A stretch of DNA of 64,000 nt from Synchiropus splendidus (Eukaryota; Chordata; Actinopteri; Syngnathiformes; Callionymidae). How positions within the stretch are numbered: position 1 is the stretch's first letter; each line of letters starts with the position of its first letter. The stretch is from positions 23,396,501 to 23,460,500 of the forward strand of contig NC_071336.1 of assembly GCF_027744825.2 (NCBI RefSeq), given 5' to 3'. Positions 62,356-64,000 of the stretch are shown piece by piece. The notes below the pieces were generated by a model. That model was not told the origin of the DNA and made no database searches. It worked only from the letters and a program-made list of their open reading frames with translations. Position numbers and translations under genes: made by a program.

Positions 62356-64000
62356 TGAGTCTGATTCTCAGGTGAGTCAAGGTCAACGTGCCACCCTCTG
62401 CCTCTGACGGCAAACTGTCCAAATTCTAAACAACCTATTTCCGTTGCAGTGTTACCGTGGCAACCAGTTCCGTTGCATCACTGGGCTTGGAAACGGCTAC
62501 TGGCACCAGTGAGACTCTGGGCATCTGTAGGTGTTTGGAAAACAGCATGGCACCGACAAGAATCAAGATGATGTCATCACTACCAAGGACCAGCTTTGGT
62601 CCTGGACGAGGCCGGCTGGTGATTTAGCACTCGACGAGCTGAAATGAAATGTTGTGTCTAGTGAGTTTCAAAACTTATAAAAAAAAAGTTTCAATAATGT
62701 AACCAATCATATGATGTCTGGAAACAAATCTGAAGTAATTGACACCCAGGTGCGCTGATCCAAGCAGCGGCTCTGGAGCTGGCTGGTTTGGCCAAGATGG
62801 CGATGAGATGACGAGTGGAGATGCACTTTTAGATGACGGGAGCAAACAGCTGCCGTCTATTTTGTCATCTGACGTTTTGATGAGGAGATGTGAGCCTGGC
62901 CGCTGGGACAGAAGAGGTGGGGGGGGCAGTTGTAGCCCGAGTGTGCTCAAGTGTTAGTGAGCATCTTTTCGGGTTTCACACCAGTCTGACAACAGAGAGC
63001 TGGACAAGACCGCTGCCAGCAGTCGGTGCTAGCACGGTCACTTTCCAGTCTTACTCTGCAGTCCAAACATCAACGCAGCTTACTCAAGCGCCGACCCTTC
63101 TCTGTCAAACACTCCCTGCCTGCGATACACCTTATTTTGCTATAGTGTAGGTTTCTTTCATCTAGCCTTGCACTCCTGATCTTGGTTACCTTCCTGAATG
63201 AGTAATATTTCCCATTTATTGTTTAAATTTTACTCATTGAAATGAAGATGTCATTTAACATGATGGTGAAGTGCAATATGTTTTATTTTGTTTATGAAGA
63301 GCTTATAATATATTTTGCCAAAAACAAAGGAGTGACGTGGTACATCTGTCCAATTCAAAGTCAAATGTGTTATTTATTGAAACTACAGGCAGGTGGAACA
63401 AGCTCCAATGATTTTTTTTTTCTCTCAAATTTTCTCATCTCCCTTCTCCTTCTGTGAAAGTGGAAAAAAGTACTCCAAAGCAATTTGGCAGTTTCCACAC
63501 CTGCTTCTTCAGTCCAGATGTGCTTGCATGAACCTTGTGACTGGACTTTGTGGGCAGTTGATCAACCGTTAGAAATGTGGCTCCAGCAGCGAAGGAGATG
63601 CCTTTTCAAAGTCTTTAACTGTTTACCTCAGAAGAATTGAGGAGGAGGGTGGGTGTGGGGAGGGGGGTGGGTGGGGTTTGCGCTGCCATCCTTGTCTTAA
63701 TTTTCGTCGTGTGTGGGACTCTGACTGTTGTCATCACCTGAATCATGCTTTTGCATTCATGTAGCTGTGCGGGTATGGCATGAGTTTCTTTGATTTTAGT
63801 GGTTATTTAGATGAAACTGTCTTTATCAACACAAAATATATATTTATTCATTATACAGCCGACGGTATATGTGTTTGTGAAAATGTTTCATCCGAAAAAA
63901 AGGGCTTTATAAATGCTGCAAGTTAGATTTTAGATTCAGTTTGTCTGTGCAGCATATGTTTGGAAAAATACTTTGGCTTATATGTTTGCCTACTTCCCAA
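62356..64000 (+). other. jph1 3'UTR and flank, with a probable UTR intron at 62372-62449
   Basis: A strong donor (TTCTCAG, then gtgagtca) starts at 62372 and an acceptor (atttccgttgcag) ends at 62449. The stop codon lies 16 nt before this junction, too close to trigger decay. No AATAAA was seen before the window ends, so the polyadenylation site may lie beyond it. No other gene is visible. Confidence 0.65.

Overview
The window is vertebrate nuclear DNA, almost certainly from a ray-finned (teleost) fish. Genes are split by GT-AG introns, coding density is about 4-5 percent, and the repeats are typical of fish: Maui/L2-like, RTE and Rex3-like LINE pieces, a Tc1 transposase relic, a tRNA-derived SINE, MITE-like elements and long (AT)n tracts. 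No prokaryotic, organellar or viral gene was recognised.

Two protein-coding genes can be assembled exon by exon. On the minus strand at the left (CDS 411-5369, five coding exons, 250 aa) lies peptidase inhibitor 15 (pi15), a secreted CAP-superfamily protein. It has a TATA box at 5607-5613 and a probable short intron in the 5'UTR. On the plus strand (CDS 30769-62355, five coding exons, 695 aa) lies junctophilin 1 (jph1). It is a MORN-repeat, tail-anchored protein that ties the plasma membrane or T-tubule to the sarcoplasmic reticulum in muscle triads. All splice phases close, which gives high confidence in both models. Which teleost ohnolog (a or b) each gene represents cannot be decided from this window.

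Layout: 1-410 is pi15 3' sequence; 411-5577 is pi15; 5620-29740 is a 24-kb divergent intergenic region with no recognisable gene, only repeats and a 136-bp (AT)n tract; 29745-30115 is an RTE LINE remnant; 30362-30768 is a CpG-rich jph1 promoter and leader with two uORFs, one overlapping the jph1 start codon; 30769-62355 is jph1 with introns of 3.2, 15.3, 11.0 and 0.07 kb that hold most of the transposon relics; 62356-64000 is the jph1 3'UTR, with a probable 78-nt intron, and flank. The two genes are neighbours by conserved synteny (human 8q21) and not by shared pathway. GDAP1, which lies between them in human, was not seen here.

No clearly new biological system was found. The best leads are an overlapping uORF at jph1, a near-perfect hairpin carrying two AP-1 sites inside an RTE remnant upstream of jph1, a (GT)9 tract serving as splice-acceptor tract in pi15, a four-copy decapeptide expansion in jph1, a 149-codon open extension past the jph1 exon 2 donor, and an unexplained exon-like patch in jph1 intron 2.
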